From Deltaproteobacteria bacterium (GTDB lineage Bacteria; Desulfobacterota; GWC2-55-46; DRQE01), in assembly GCA_030636245.1 (NCBI GenBank), contig DAOVXI010000005.1:1-24742 (forward strand): a stretch of 24,742 nt of DNA. Reading direction: 5' to 3'. This document shows positions 1 to 7,808 of this stretch, one piece after another. A program made the translations under genes and the position numbers. Under the pieces are notes generated by a model. That model was given only the letters and a program-made list of their open reading frames with translations. It was not told the origin of the DNA and searched no databases. Numbering within the stretch: the first letter of the stretch is position 1; each line of letters opens with the position of its first letter.

Positions 1-5
1 ATGAC

Positions 6-1376
6 ATGCTTAAAAAGAGGAGTATACCATCCAGGGAGGCCGCATATAAGGTTCTTTATAGTGTGGAGTCAAGGGACGGTTATGCGGACATACTGCTGAG
101 TGAGGAGATGAAGCGGGTGGCTGATATTGATAAGCCGCTTACCACAGAGCTTGTCTATGGGGTACTTCGCTGGGAGATAAAGATAGATTGGATAATAAAT
201 GTCTTTTCAAGCCAGAAGACCGCTGATCTGGAGCACTCTGTTTTGACTGCTCTAAGGCTTGGAACATATCAGCTGCTTTTTCTAAAGGGGATACTCGCGC
301 GTGCGGCTATCTTTGAGACAGTGGAGCTACTAAAAAGAGAGAAAAAGAAGGCAGGGTATGTGAATGCCGTTCTAAGAGCCATTGATCGTGGGAGGAATGC
401 CATAACTTTCCCGATACTTAAAAGAGAGCCTGAGAAGTATATCTCAATTATGTTCTCCCACCCCAGGTGGCTTATTACAAGGTGGATAAAAAGTTATGGT
501 CTGAAAGACACCCTTGCTATTTGCCAGGCAAATCTTAATGTGCCGCCAACAAAACTTAGAGTAAACACTCTCAAGGTAGGCTTATCAGAGCTTACAGCGA
601 AGCTTAACAGTGATGGCTTTACTGTGAGTAAGTGTGCGTTCTCAAAGGATTGTCTTGTTATTGAGGAAAGTGATGGCAAGCGAGTTGATCCGGGTAGTTC
701 ATTATACTATATTCAGGACGAGGCTTCTCAGCTTGTTAGTTTACTGTTGGACCCAAAAGAGGGTGAGGTGGTGCTGGACCTTTGCGCCGCACCCGGCGGC
801 AAGACGACTCATATAGCCGCACTGATGAAGAATAAAGGAAGTGTATGCTCCGTTGATAAGAACAAAAAAAGACTTGAAAGTGTTAAGAGGGCGGCTTCAA
901 GGCTTGGGGTGGATATCGTTGAGGTACATTGTATGGATATGGAAGAGCCGGGCCCATACACGGAACTATTAAAGAAGGAATGTCAGGAGAAGAACGGCTT
1001 TGATAAAGTACTGCTTGACGCGCCTTGCTCGGGGCTTGGCGTCATAAGGCGAACCCCGGACATAAAGAAAAGGATAAATGAAGATGACCTTGCAAGGCTT
1101 TCAAAGCTTCAGGCAAAGCTGTTAAAGAATGCCTCCGGCCTGGTTAGAGCGGGAGGGGTGCTTGTGTACTCTGTCTGCAGTATGGAGAAAGAGGAAACCG
1201 ATGATGTGGTGAATGGCTTTCTGGAGAGAAATAAAGACTTTGAGGTGGATAGCGCAGTGGATGTTCTCTCAGATGAGTGTGGGAAGCTGATAGATGCGAG
1301 TGGATTCCTCAGGACAGATCCTTCGATGGAGGCCCTCGACGGTTTCTTTGCAGTGAGGCTTGTGAGAAAAAAGTAG
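6..1376 (+). CDS. rsmB: 16S rRNA (cytosine-967-C5)-methyltransferase RsmB
   Basis: RsmB methylates C967 of 16S rRNA using S-adenosylmethionine. The 456-residue protein has the expected two-part build: an N-terminal NusB-like helical RNA-binding domain (about residues 5-135) and a C-terminal Rossmann methyltransferase domain. The SAM-binding motif DLCAAPGGKT lies at 258-267. The two cysteines of m5C methyltransferases are at C341 (DAPCSG) and C391 (VYSVCSM), 50 residues apart as in the Escherichia coli enzyme. Length is usual for the family. The start is the ATG five bases into the window, so its ribosome site cannot be judged. A TGA at 2-4 may be the stop of an upstream gene overlapping this start (fmt commonly precedes rsmB), but that is a guess. 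The family call is secure. Confidence 0.95.
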   Translation: MLKKRSIPSREAAYKVLYSVESRDGYADILLSEEMKRVADIDKPLTTELVYGVLRWEIKIDWIINVFSSQKTADLEHSVLTALRLGTYQLLFLKGILARAAIFETVELLKREKKKAGYVNAVLRAIDRGRNAITFPILKREPEKYISIMFSHPRWLITRWIKSYGLKDTLAICQANLNVPPTKLRVNTLKVGLSELTAKLNSDGFTVSKCAFSKDCLVIEESDGKRVDPGSSLYYIQDEASQLVSLLLDPKEGEVVLDLCAAPGGKTTHIAALMKNKGSVCSVDKNKKRLESVKRAASRLGVDIVEVHCMDMEEPGPYTELLKKECQEKNGFDKVLLDAPCSGLGVIRRTPDIKKRINEDDLARLSKLQAKLLKNASGLVRAGGVLVYSVCSMEKEETDDVVNGFLERNKDFEVDSAVDVLSDECGKLIDASGFLRTDPSMEALDGFFAVRLVRKK

Positions 1377-1410
1377 GGATATTTAACTGTTTATCTGCGA
1401 CGGAGCTTAT

Positions 1411-1435
1411 GATAAGATATCCGGCGTATCTTATC
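1411..1435. repeat. Perfect inverted repeat between rsmB and the downstream small gene
   Basis: GATAAGATA (1411-1419) and TATCTTATC (1427-1435) form a perfect 9-bp inverted repeat around a 7-nt spacer. It lies 35 nt after the rsmB stop and 5 nt before the GGGAGG ribosome site of the next gene. No T-tract follows, so it is not a typical terminator. It could be an operator for a dimeric repressor or an mRNA hairpin beside the ribosome site. A TATGAT hexamer at 1408-1413 overlaps its left arm, but I see no convincing -35 box at proper spacing. Confidence 0.55.
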
Positions 1436-1456
1436 TAATCGGGAGGTTAAGTTGTT

Positions 1457-1765
1457 ATGAATAATTTAGAAGAGGCTAAGGCCGTATTGGGCAAGGCCCT
1501 TGAAGACGTAAAAAGTGCATCATTTAAGGATCTTTCCGAGCTGATGGGTGTTAACAACTCCAAGGCTTTTGACATGAAAGGCGCGGAGGGCGGGGAATAC
1601 GACGTAGAGGTTGAAAGTATCTGGGAAGAGGAGCCCGAGGGGAACCTCAGGGTAAATGTTGTTGTCTTTGAGAAAGGTTGGACTTCTTTTGTGCCGTTGA
1701 GCGCAAGCATGCTTGTCGCACCGGACGGGGAGATCCTTGATGAAGTTGTTGGTGAGGGGCTTTAG
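1457..1765 (+). CDS. Small acidic protein of unknown function
   Basis: I do not recognise this 102-residue protein. It is rich in Glu and Asp, with no signal peptide, no transmembrane segment and no cysteine. Residues 1-30 look like an amphipathic helix. From about residue 47 the alternating hydrophobic pattern (YDVEVESIW, then LRVNVVVF, then TSFVPLSASMLV) suggests three or four beta-strands, so a small alpha+beta fold is likely. Translation is supported by GGGAGG at 1441-1446, 10 nt before the ATG, and by uninterrupted coding. It follows rsmB by 80 nt and ends 21 nt before the convergent hemerythrin gene. The inverted repeat just upstream suggests separate control. A competing frame on the other strand is open but has no ribosome site or recognisable product. 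Confidence 0.7.
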   Translation: MNNLEEAKAVLGKALEDVKSASFKDLSELMGVNNSKAFDMKGAEGGEYDVEVESIWEEEPEGNLRVNVVVFEKGWTSFVPLSASMLVAPDGEILDEVVGEGL

Positions 1766-1786
1766 TAAGGTTTTACGTACAAGAAG

Positions 1787-2185
1787 CTACTGCTTGTTGT
1801 TATATACACCGATTTTTTTATCTACTTTGTTTATATGATCTATCCACCACAGACCGAGTCTTGAGTTGGTCTTAATAACGAGTGCTTTGTTTACACCATT
1901 TGTCTTGATCTCGTCTATTATGTCGTGCATTTCTTCTTTGAAAGTATTATGCATCGCAACGTGCAACTCCGTGTCAGGATAATCGATCTTGTTCATTAGT
2001 TCTTCTTCGGCGGCAAAGTGTGTCTCAACGTATTCCTCAAGAAAAGCAGTTACCTTGGCTAGCTCATTCTCACCGCGCCCATCCTTCATAGCGGAAAGTA
2101 GAGAGTTGATCCGCCTGAAAATCTCCATGTGCTGATCGTCAATATCGGCAACCCCAATAGAGAGGTTTTCTTTCCATTTAAGCAT
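1787..2185 (-). CDS. Hemerythrin-like diiron protein 1 of 3
   Basis: A 132-residue single-domain bacteriohemerythrin. Such proteins bind O2 reversibly at a non-heme diiron site in a four-helix bundle; bacterial members are linked to oxygen delivery, oxygen sensing or oxygen protection. All seven expected iron ligands are present: H19, H56, E60, H74, H78, H116 and D121, in the contexts DDQH, HFAAEE, ELHVAMH and DHINKVD. There is no signal peptide, so it is cytoplasmic. The ribosome site AAGGAG lies 6 nt upstream of the ATG. It is the last gene of a three-gene tandem set and converges on the small plus-strand gene. It differs clearly from its two neighbours (shorter inter-helix loop, N-terminus one residue shorter), so the duplication is old. 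Confidence 0.93.
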   Translation of the reverse strand: MLKWKENLSIGVADIDDQHMEIFRRINSLLSAMKDGRGENELAKVTAFLEEYVETHFAAEEELMNKIDYPDTELHVAMHNTFKEEMHDIIDEIKTNGVNKALVIKTNSRLGLWWIDHINKVDKKIGVYNNKQ

Positions 2186-2206
2186 TTTGAGCTCCTTTAC
2201 CGGGTC

Positions 2207-2235
2207 ATATTAAACCCTACTACACGTATTGTCGA
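2207..2235 (-). promoter_or_regulatory. Possible sigma70 promoter upstream of hemerythrin 1
   Basis: Read on the minus strand, TCGACA (2230-2235) and TAATAT (2207-2212) are separated by 17 nt. They match the -35 and -10 consensus at 5 and 4 of 6 positions. The site lies in the 71-nt gap between hemerythrins 2 and 1 and would allow the last gene to be transcribed separately. Confidence 0.35.
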
Positions 2236-2256
2236 CTGTAGAGCATTCAGACTTAA

Positions 2257-2661
2257 CTATGACTTATTATGTATAAAGTCTGCGAACTGTTTGTCTATCT
2301 CCTCTATGTGGGTGGGTATCCAGTTTCTAAGTATTCTGCTTAGTTTTGAGAGCATGCTCAGGCTGGGACCTACAACGTCAAGCATCTCCTTCAATTCAAA
2401 AATGGTTTCCTTGAATTCATCGTGCTCTGCCTTGTGGTCCGATAGCCCGGGATATGAGTGCTGCTCCATTAGCTCTTCTTCCGCACAGAAGTGGTCTTCT
2501 ATATGTTTAATGAGAAAGTCCAGGGTGGAGGCTATTTCGATTTTGCCCATGCCGGAAGATGCAGACTTTAAGAACATATTTACTACCTCATAGATGTTCT
2601 TATGCTGTTGGTCAATCTCTTCGATGCCCACTGAAAGGTTGTCGTTCCAGGTAAATTCCAT
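2257..2661 (-). CDS. Hemerythrin-like diiron protein 2 of 3
   Basis: A 134-residue single-domain bacteriohemerythrin. The diiron ligands are all present: H20, H57, E61, H76, H80, H118 and D123, in the contexts IDQQH, HFCAEEE, DHKAEH and THIEEID. It is cytoplasmic, with no signal or membrane segment. The start ATG has AGAGGA 5 nt upstream. It sits 64 nt downstream of hemerythrin 3 with no obvious promoter in between, so co-transcription with hemerythrin 3 is likely. It carries C59 and H68 near the metal site that are not family ligands. Oxygen binding follows from family knowledge; the physiological role is not shown by the sequence. Confidence 0.93.
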   Translation of the reverse strand: MEFTWNDNLSVGIEEIDQQHKNIYEVVNMFLKSASSGMGKIEIASTLDFLIKHIEDHFCAEEELMEQHSYPGLSDHKAEHDEFKETIFELKEMLDVVGPSLSMLSKLSRILRNWIPTHIEEIDKQFADFIHNKS

Positions 2662-2725
2662 AATTATCCTCTGAATTGTTTATGTGTTTAGTGTTTGGCT
2701 TTGGTTTTTCGGTTTTGTTAGGTCG

Positions 2726-3130
2726 TTATATCTTAGTAATTAGAAATGCGCCAAATTCTTTGTCGATCGTGCTTATGTGGTTTACGAGCCAGTTGCTTAA
2801 GAACCTGTTCGTCTCGACAATTAACCCAAGGCCGACGCCTTCAGTATCAAGGGTTGTCTTGATCTCGTTCAGCTTCTTCTTGAAATCTGCGTGAAGAGCT
2901 TTGTGTTCATCTTTCTTTGGGTAGTCATAGGTATCCATGAACTCTTCTTCGTGATTGAAGTGCTTGACCACATAGTCTTCAAGAAAACCTAAGGTTTCCT
3001 TGAGACTTTCATCTCTTTTGTCGGGACCCATGGAGGCAAGGAATTTGTTAAACCTATCGAACAATTCGATATGCTCTGAGTCTATTTCCTTAACGCCCAC
3101 AGATAGGGCCTCGGTCCACTTTAGCGCCAT
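2726..3130 (-). CDS. Hemerythrin-like diiron protein 3 of 3
   Basis: A 134-residue single-domain bacteriohemerythrin and the first gene of the tandem set. The full ligand set is visible: H20, H57, E61, H76, H80, H118 and D123, in the contexts IDSEH, HFNHEEE, EHKALH and NHISTID. There is no export signal. A near-consensus promoter about 40 nt upstream drives it, with a predicted leader of about 31 nt. The ribosome site is weak (purine-rich CGAGA just before the ATG). It shares the opening pattern 'K/TW..LSVG..EID..H' with the other two copies, consistent with gene duplication inside the locus. Confidence 0.93.
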   Translation of the reverse strand: MALKWTEALSVGVKEIDSEHIELFDRFNKFLASMGPDKRDESLKETLGFLEDYVVKHFNHEEEFMDTYDYPKKDEHKALHADFKKKLNEIKTTLDTEGVGLGLIVETNRFLSNWLVNHISTIDKEFGAFLITKI

Positions 3131-3167
3131 ATTCTCGTCTCGGTTCAGTTTAGTTGATTAGATAGTG

Positions 3168-3196
3168 AGTATAAAGAAATCAAATATAGCTGTCAA
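3168..3196 (-). promoter_or_regulatory. Strong sigma70 promoter of the hemerythrin cluster
   Basis: On the minus strand TTGACA (3191-3196) is followed after exactly 17 nt by TATACT (3168-3173), a near-consensus housekeeping promoter. The predicted start is near 3161, giving a 31-nt leader. It begins right after the DUF502 stop codon. I see no terminator between, so the long upstream operon may read through into the hemerythrins. Confidence 0.75.
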
Positions 3197-3210
3197 TAAT
3201 TATCGTGATA

Positions 3211-3768
3211 TTACTTCTTTTGTTCATCCGGTCCGGATACCCCCCCTGAAAGCAGGAATGTCATCACCTCAGCGCTGTTGGCGGTAATGGGCTGAACCTT
3301 GTCCTTAGGGAAAATCATTAAGGTGCCCGCAAAGTTATAAGACTGCGGGAGATAGACACTTACCTGGCCGGGTAGGCCAAGAAAACCAAGGTCAGTTTTT
3401 GTAACGAAGCCAATGACCTTAACCTCTGCACCCGCGTCAAGGGTAACGACCACTGGTTTGTTGAAGCTTTTTTTATCACCTACGAATGCGCTCATAAGGT
3501 CTTTGATCGATCCGTAGAGAACTTTTATGAGCGGCAGTTTTGCAAATAATCTTTCAAAGAGCCGAACGGCCCAGCCGGTCAAAAATGTCTTTGCCAGAAT
3601 ACCTACGAAGGTTATGAAGACCAGTGTTATAACAAGGCCAACTCCCGGGATCGGGATCCCAAGCAGGCCGTCTATCTTGGTGAATATAACGTAGACTATG
3701 TAGAGTGACAATACCACAGGCACTATCACCAGTAGACCTTCAAAAAAGAATTTAGCTATGGTTTTCAT
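3211..3768 (-). CDS. DUF502 family integral membrane protein
   Basis: A 185-residue protein of the DUF502 family (relatives include the plant LIKE-COV proteins); the biochemical role is unknown. Two hydrophobic segments, about residues 8-30 and 42-64, anchor it in the inner membrane. A soluble C-terminal domain follows with the family motifs around PLIKVLYGSIKDLMSAF and the later GFVTKTDLG and VSVYLPQSYN stretches. I chose the ATG at 3766-3768 because AGGAGG lies just upstream and the membrane segment begins at once; an upstream in-frame ATG at 3816 lacks this support. The start overlaps the end of tsaC by 17 nt, implying translational coupling. It is the last gene of the ten-gene minus-strand run. 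Confidence 0.85.
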   Translation of the reverse strand: MKTIAKFFFEGLLVIVPVVLSLYIVYVIFTKIDGLLGIPIPGVGLVITLVFITFVGILAKTFLTGWAVRLFERLFAKLPLIKVLYGSIKDLMSAFVGDKKSFNKPVVVTLDAGAEVKVIGFVTKTDLGFLGLPGQVSVYLPQSYNFAGTLMIFPKDKVQPITANSAEVMTFLLSGGVSGPDEQKK

Positions 3769-4399
3769 TTTGATCCTCCTTAATGATTTTATTGACATCG
3801 TTACTGCTGATGTCACCTTCTCTTAGGATTGAGATTTTATCTTCGGAGGCATCAACCAATGTTGACGGCCTTAGTGCCGTGCTTTCGCCGCCATCTATAA
3901 CGGCTGAAAGCTCAGTGCCGAAGTAATCAATACATTCCCTGGCACTTCTCGCAGGAGGAGCACCTTCGGGGTTTGCGCTTGTCGCCGTAAGCGGAGTAGT
4001 AATGACGTCCATGATACAAGCGGCGATCGGTGAGCTCGAAACCCTTACACCTATGGTGTTAGTACCGGCTGTTACTTCGCCCGGCAGGGTCTCTCTTGCT
4101 TTAAGTATAATTGTAAGTGGTCCGGGCCAGAAATTCTTTATAAGCTTCTTTGCCGCTGCGGGAACATTAGCTACAACCCTTAATAGATCATCGGCATCTT
4201 TAATAAGAATTGATATGGGCTTATCAGGAGGCCGTCCCTTGAGGGCTGTGAGCTTCTTTACGGCATCTTTATTGAAAGGGTCAACACCGAGGCCGTAAAA
4301 TGTCTCGGTGGGGTATGCGATAATACCGCCACTAAGGATGATCTCTTTCAGTACGGATAGCTCGCTCTTTGGAGTAAGTACTATCGGGTCATTTGTCAT
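3752..4399 (-). CDS. tsaC: L-threonylcarbamoyladenylate synthase (TsaC/YrdC type)
   Basis: This enzyme makes threonylcarbamoyl-AMP from threonine, bicarbonate and ATP, the first step of t6A modification at position 37 of ANN-decoding tRNAs. The 215-residue protein is a single YrdC domain without the extra C-terminal Sua5 domain. Visible motifs are YPTETFYGLG (29-38), KGRPPDKP (54-61), WPGPLT (91-96), IGVRV and TATSAN (138-143), which form the nucleotide and threonine pocket. The ATG start has only a weak ribosome site. It lies 17 nt after purE and overlaps the DUF502 gene by 17 nt. Partner genes tsaB, tsaD and tsaE are not in this window. Confidence 0.93.
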   Translation of the reverse strand: MTNDPIVLTPKSELSVLKEIILSGGIIAYPTETFYGLGVDPFNKDAVKKLTALKGRPPDKPISILIKDADDLLRVVANVPAAAKKLIKNFWPGPLTIILKARETLPGEVTAGTNTIGVRVSSSPIAACIMDVITTPLTATSANPEGAPPARSARECIDYFGTELSAVIDGGESTALRPSTLVDASEDKISILREGDISSNDVNKIIKEDQNENHS

Positions 4400-4416
4400 C
4401 TTAAATGGTTATCGGG

Positions 4417-4920
4417 TCAGCCGCGCTCTTTTTGTACTTTTTTGGCTTTGGCCTCGACCGCTCGGGCCTGACTTTTCCTAAAGGACTTGACCTTTGCGGC
4501 TATTCGCTTATTTGAGGTGGCTAGTATCTGACAGGCAAATATCCCGGCGTTCTTGGCGCCTGCCTTGCCTATGGCCATTGACGCAACAGGCACCCCTCCC
4601 GGCATCTGTACGGTTGAAAGAAGAGCATCCATACCTTTAAGAGCACCGGCCTCTATCGGAACGCCGATCACAGGGAGCGGAGTAGTGGCAGCAGAGAACC
4701 CTGCCAGATGAGCGGCCATGCCGGCTCCGGCTATAATCACTTTTACCCCGCGTCTCTCAGCGCTTTTAAGAAAACTAACGGTCCTCTCAGGCGTTCTGTG
4801 TGCGCTTGATATCGTAAGTTCATATGGAACGCCGAAGTCGTCAAGTATCTTTGCTGCTTCTTCCATTATCGGCAGATCCGAATCACTGCCCATGAGTATT
4901 CCAACGAGTGGTTTTGCCAT
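4417..4920 (-). CDS. purE: N5-carboxyaminoimidazole ribonucleotide mutase (class I PurE)
   Basis: PurE rearranges N5-CAIR to CAIR in de novo purine synthesis. The 167-residue protein shows GSDSD (11-15), SAHRTP (39-44) and GAGMAAHLAG (65-74), the active-site loops of class I PurE, plus the PGGVPVAS segment. In most class I enzymes the third loop reads GAGGAAHLPG, so this copy has Met and Ala substitutions near the catalytic histidine H71. The C-terminal 25 residues are a Lys/Ala-rich extension. AAGGAG lies 5 nt upstream of the ATG and overlaps the purD stop codon. A class I enzyme implies a PurK partner, which is not in the window. Confidence 0.94.
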   Translation of the reverse strand: MAKPLVGILMGSDSDLPIMEEAAKILDDFGVPYELTISSAHRTPERTVSFLKSAERRGVKVIIAGAGMAAHLAGFSAATTPLPVIGVPIEAGALKGMDALLSTVQMPGGVPVASMAIGKAGAKNAGIFACQILATSNKRIAAKVKSFRKSQARAVEAKAKKVQKERG

Positions 4921-4929
4921 TGTTTCTCC

Positions 4930-6210
4930 TTATCGGCTCCTGTTGAGCGCTTTTTTACCAATGTCCGTTCTATGGTAAGCGCCGCTAAAGTTTACTTCCT
5001 TTACAGCATTATATGCGTTCTCAATTGCTTTTTCAATGTCCTCACCAAGAGCGGTTATGCCAAGCACGCGTCCACCCGATGTGACGATCTTTCCGTGTGC
5101 CCTTGAGGTCCCGGCGTGAAAGACTACTATCTCTTCTGAGTGGGAGAACTTCTCGAGTCCGGTTATAATATCTCCCTTTTCGTAAGACCCCGGATATCCC
5201 TTGCTGGAGAGAACGACACACACCGCAGGGCGAGGGTCCCACTCAAGCGTTACGTCGCTCAGTTGACCGTTTACGGCCTTTAAAAGCAACTCACCGAGGT
5301 CTGAGGTGAGACGCAGTAGAAGCGGTTGAGCTTCAGGGTCGCCGAAACGGCAGTTGAACTCAAGTACCTTTGGGCCGTCATCGGTTATCATAAGCCCTGC
5401 ATAGAGGATGCCTTTATATGGAATGCCGTCATCGGCCATGCCTTTTACGGCAGGGATCATGACCGTGTCCATTACGTGTTCCTGGAGTTCCTTTGTCAAG
5501 ACAGGGGCCGGGCTATATGCACCCATGCCTCCTGTGTTTGGTCCCTTGTCATCATCAAAGATAGGTTTATGATCCTGTGCCGGTGCAAGGGGGATGACCG
5601 TTACTCCATCTGTTATGGCAAGAAAGGAGGCTTCCTCGCCGAGAAGGAACTCCTCTATGACAATAGAAGAACCTGCTTCCCCAAACTCCTTATCCGTCAG
5701 GATAAGTTCTATAGCTTCAAAGGCTTCCTTCTTACCCTCACAGATGATAACGCCTTTGCCTGCGGCAAGGCCATCGGCTTTTATAACAAGCGTTTTATCA
5801 TCAAGTGCATTAACATACTCACTCGCTTCATCTGCATCGGTAAATTTTTTATAAGCAGCGGTTGGGATATTGCATTTAGCCATAAGCTCTTTACTGAAGG
5901 CCTTGCTGCCCTCAAGCTGTGCCGCCTTCTTGCTAGGACCGAATGCCTTGAGACCGGCCGCCTCGAATATGTCGACAATACCGAGGGTAAGCGGAAGCTC
6001 GGGACCAACGATGGTTAAGGCGATGTCATTCTCTTTTGCGAACTTTAGAAGTCCGTCAATGTCATCTGCTTTAATGTCGACGTTCTCGCCCACCTCTGCG
6101 GTGCCGGGGTTGCCCGGAGCGATGTATATTTTTTTAACGTCTTTGCTCTTGCTGAGTTTCCATGAGAGGGCGTGTTCTCGGCCTCCGCCCCCGACAATAA
6201 GTACATTCAC
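4930..6210 (-). CDS. purD: Phosphoribosylamine-glycine ligase
   Basis: PurD (GAR synthetase) joins glycine to phosphoribosylamine using ATP, step two of purine synthesis. The 426-residue protein begins with the N-domain loop GGGGREHAL (7-15). It continues with the ATP-grasp domain: GLAAGKGVI (147-155), GPNTGGMGAYSPAP (222-235) and the metal-binding VLEFNCRFGDPEAQ (281-294). Length and domain order are normal. The start codon is GTG, supported by AGGAG 8 nt upstream; no in-frame ATG precedes the first motif. It lies 17 nt after purH and 9 nt before purE. Confidence 0.96.
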   Translation of the reverse strand: MNVLIVGGGGREHALSWKLSKSKDVKKIYIAPGNPGTAEVGENVDIKADDIDGLLKFAKENDIALTIVGPELPLTLGIVDIFEAAGLKAFGPSKKAAQLEGSKAFSKELMAKCNIPTAAYKKFTDADEASEYVNALDDKTLVIKADGLAAGKGVIICEGKKEAFEAIELILTDKEFGEAGSSIVIEEFLLGEEASFLAITDGVTVIPLAPAQDHKPIFDDDKGPNTGGMGAYSPAPVLTKELQEHVMDTVMIPAVKGMADDGIPYKGILYAGLMITDDGPKVLEFNCRFGDPEAQPLLLRLTSDLGELLLKAVNGQLSDVTLEWDPRPAVCVVLSSKGYPGSYEKGDIITGLEKFSHSEEIVVFHAGTSRAHGKIVTSGGRVLGITALGEDIEKAIENAYNAVKEVNFSGAYHRTDIGKKALNRSR

Positions 6211-6227
6211 TTAAGTGGCTCCTAATC

Positions 6228-7787
6228 TTAGTGTTTAAAGTGGCGTATGCCTGTAAAGACCATCGCTATGCCGTGCTCATCGGCCGCGGCTATGACCTCT
6301 TCGTCCCTGATAGATCCGCCGGGTTGTATTATAGCTGTTATGCCGTGCTTTGCGGCCATATCCACGTTGTCTCTGAAAGGGAAGAATGCGTCGGAAGCGA
6401 GCACGCAGCCTTTAACGGTTAGTCCCGCGTCTTCTGCCTTCATGATAGCAAGATTGGTCGAGTCTATTCGGGACATCTGTCCAGCGCCTATGCCAATGGT
6501 TCTTGAGTCCTTGGCAAAGATTATAGCGTTACTCTTTACATGCTTACATATGTTCCACGCAAAGAGCATGTCTGTAAGCTCCTTGTCCGATGGCCCACGC
6601 TCACTTGCGGTTTTTAAATCAGAGGCGCTCCCGAGATCAACATCCTGGAGGAGTACGCCGCCTAGGACCCTTTTAAGCTCAAGCCCCGGTTTTTGCTTAG
6701 GCATCGCGCCAAGCTCTATTACACGAAGGTTCTTTTTGCCCTTGAATACCTCAAGTGCCTCATCCGTAAAGGTAGGGGCAACTACGGCTTCCAGAAAAAG
6801 CGAGCTCATTGTTTCCGCAAGCTCCTTACTAACCTCTCTGTTCAATCCTACGATACCGCCAAAGGCGCTTTTTGAGTCGCACTGAAGTGCGTTCTTGTAG
6901 GCGTCTAAGAGCCCGGTGTTGCTCATCGCCGCACCACAGGGGTTGTTGTGCTTGATGATTATAGCCGCCGGCTCATGAAACTCCATTGAGATGGTCACCG
7001 CCGCGTTAAGGTCAAGGATATTATTAAAAGAAAGTTCTTTTCCCTGATGCTGTGTGAGTTTGGGTAGTGTGTTGTCCTGTGCGTCAGAGTCGGAGTAGAA
7101 GGCCGCTCCCTGATGAGGGTTTTCTCCGTAGCGAAGGCCCTGGACTTTTTTGAATTGTACGGTAATGGTTTCCGGGAACTTGTGACTTATCTTTTCATCT
7201 TCGATCGTTCCGAGGTAGTTAGATATGGCCGCGTCATAACGGGCCGTAAGCTGATATACTTTCTTTGAGAGATCGACCCTTGTTTTAGAAGAGAGAGCGC
7301 CGCCGCTCTTCTTCATCTCGTCTATTATGTCTCCGTAGTCGTTCGGATCGCTTACGCAGGCAACGTCATTATAGTTCTTTGCCGCGGCCCTTATCATTGT
7401 CGGGCCGCCGATATCTATGTTCTCGATCGCCTCGGCAACGGTACATCCGCTCTCAACTGTTTTTTCAAAGGCATAGAGGTTGACCACTACCATGTCTATG
7501 GGGAGTATGCCATGAGTCTCCATGGCTTTTGCGTGCTCTTCATTGTCGCGTATGCCGAGTATTCCTCCGTGTATCTTCGGGTGAAGTGTCTTTACCCGTC
7601 CTCCAAGCATCTCCGGGAATCCGGTGTATGACGAGATGGGGATCACTTTGATCCCTTCATCCTTTAGGAGTTTTCCGGTACCGCCGGTGGATATTATCTC
7701 AACTCCCTGCTCTATCAACTCTTTTGCGAACTCCACAACACCTGTTTTGTCAGTAACGCTTATTATCGCTCGTTGAATCTTCTTCAT
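6228..7787 (-). CDS. purH: Bifunctional AICAR formyltransferase / IMP cyclohydrolase
   Basis: PurH catalyses the last two steps to IMP: formylation of AICAR with 10-formyl-tetrahydrofolate, then ring closure. The 519-residue protein has the N-terminal MGS-like cyclohydrolase domain (ISTGGTGKLL at 32-41, VKTLHPKIHGG at 65-75, NIDIGGPTMIRAAAKN at 123-138) and the C-terminal transformylase domain with the catalytic Lys-His pair K279-H280 in KHNNPCG. Length is typical. A GAGG ribosome site lies 10 nt upstream of the ATG. It begins the purH-purD-purE block in the middle of the minus-strand operon, 21 nt after the ASKHA gene. Confidence 0.97.
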   Translation of the reverse strand: MKKIQRAIISVTDKTGVVEFAKELIEQGVEIISTGGTGKLLKDEGIKVIPISSYTGFPEMLGGRVKTLHPKIHGGILGIRDNEEHAKAMETHGILPIDMVVVNLYAFEKTVESGCTVAEAIENIDIGGPTMIRAAAKNYNDVACVSDPNDYGDIIDEMKKSGGALSSKTRVDLSKKVYQLTARYDAAISNYLGTIEDEKISHKFPETITVQFKKVQGLRYGENPHQGAAFYSDSDAQDNTLPKLTQHQGKELSFNNILDLNAAVTISMEFHEPAAIIIKHNNPCGAAMSNTGLLDAYKNALQCDSKSAFGGIVGLNREVSKELAETMSSLFLEAVVAPTFTDEALEVFKGKKNLRVIELGAMPKQKPGLELKRVLGGVLLQDVDLGSASDLKTASERGPSDKELTDMLFAWNICKHVKSNAIIFAKDSRTIGIGAGQMSRIDSTNLAIMKAEDAGLTVKGCVLASDAFFPFRDNVDMAAKHGITAIIQPGGSIRDEEVIAAADEHGIAMVFTGIRHFKH

Positions 7788-7808
7788 TGCTGTTTTACCT
7801 CTGTGTAT

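Noticed and set aside
1779..1800. Imperfect hairpin (ACAA-G-AAGC / GCTT-G-TTGT) between the convergent small gene and hemerythrin 1, considered as a bidirectional terminator
   Set aside because: The stem is AT-rich with a G-G mismatch, lacks a T-tract, and overlaps the end of the hemerythrin gene.
5326..6018. A 230-codon open frame on the plus strand inside purD
   Set aside because: It is antisense to a clearly conserved enzyme, has no recognisable domain, and its composition is that of a shadow frame.
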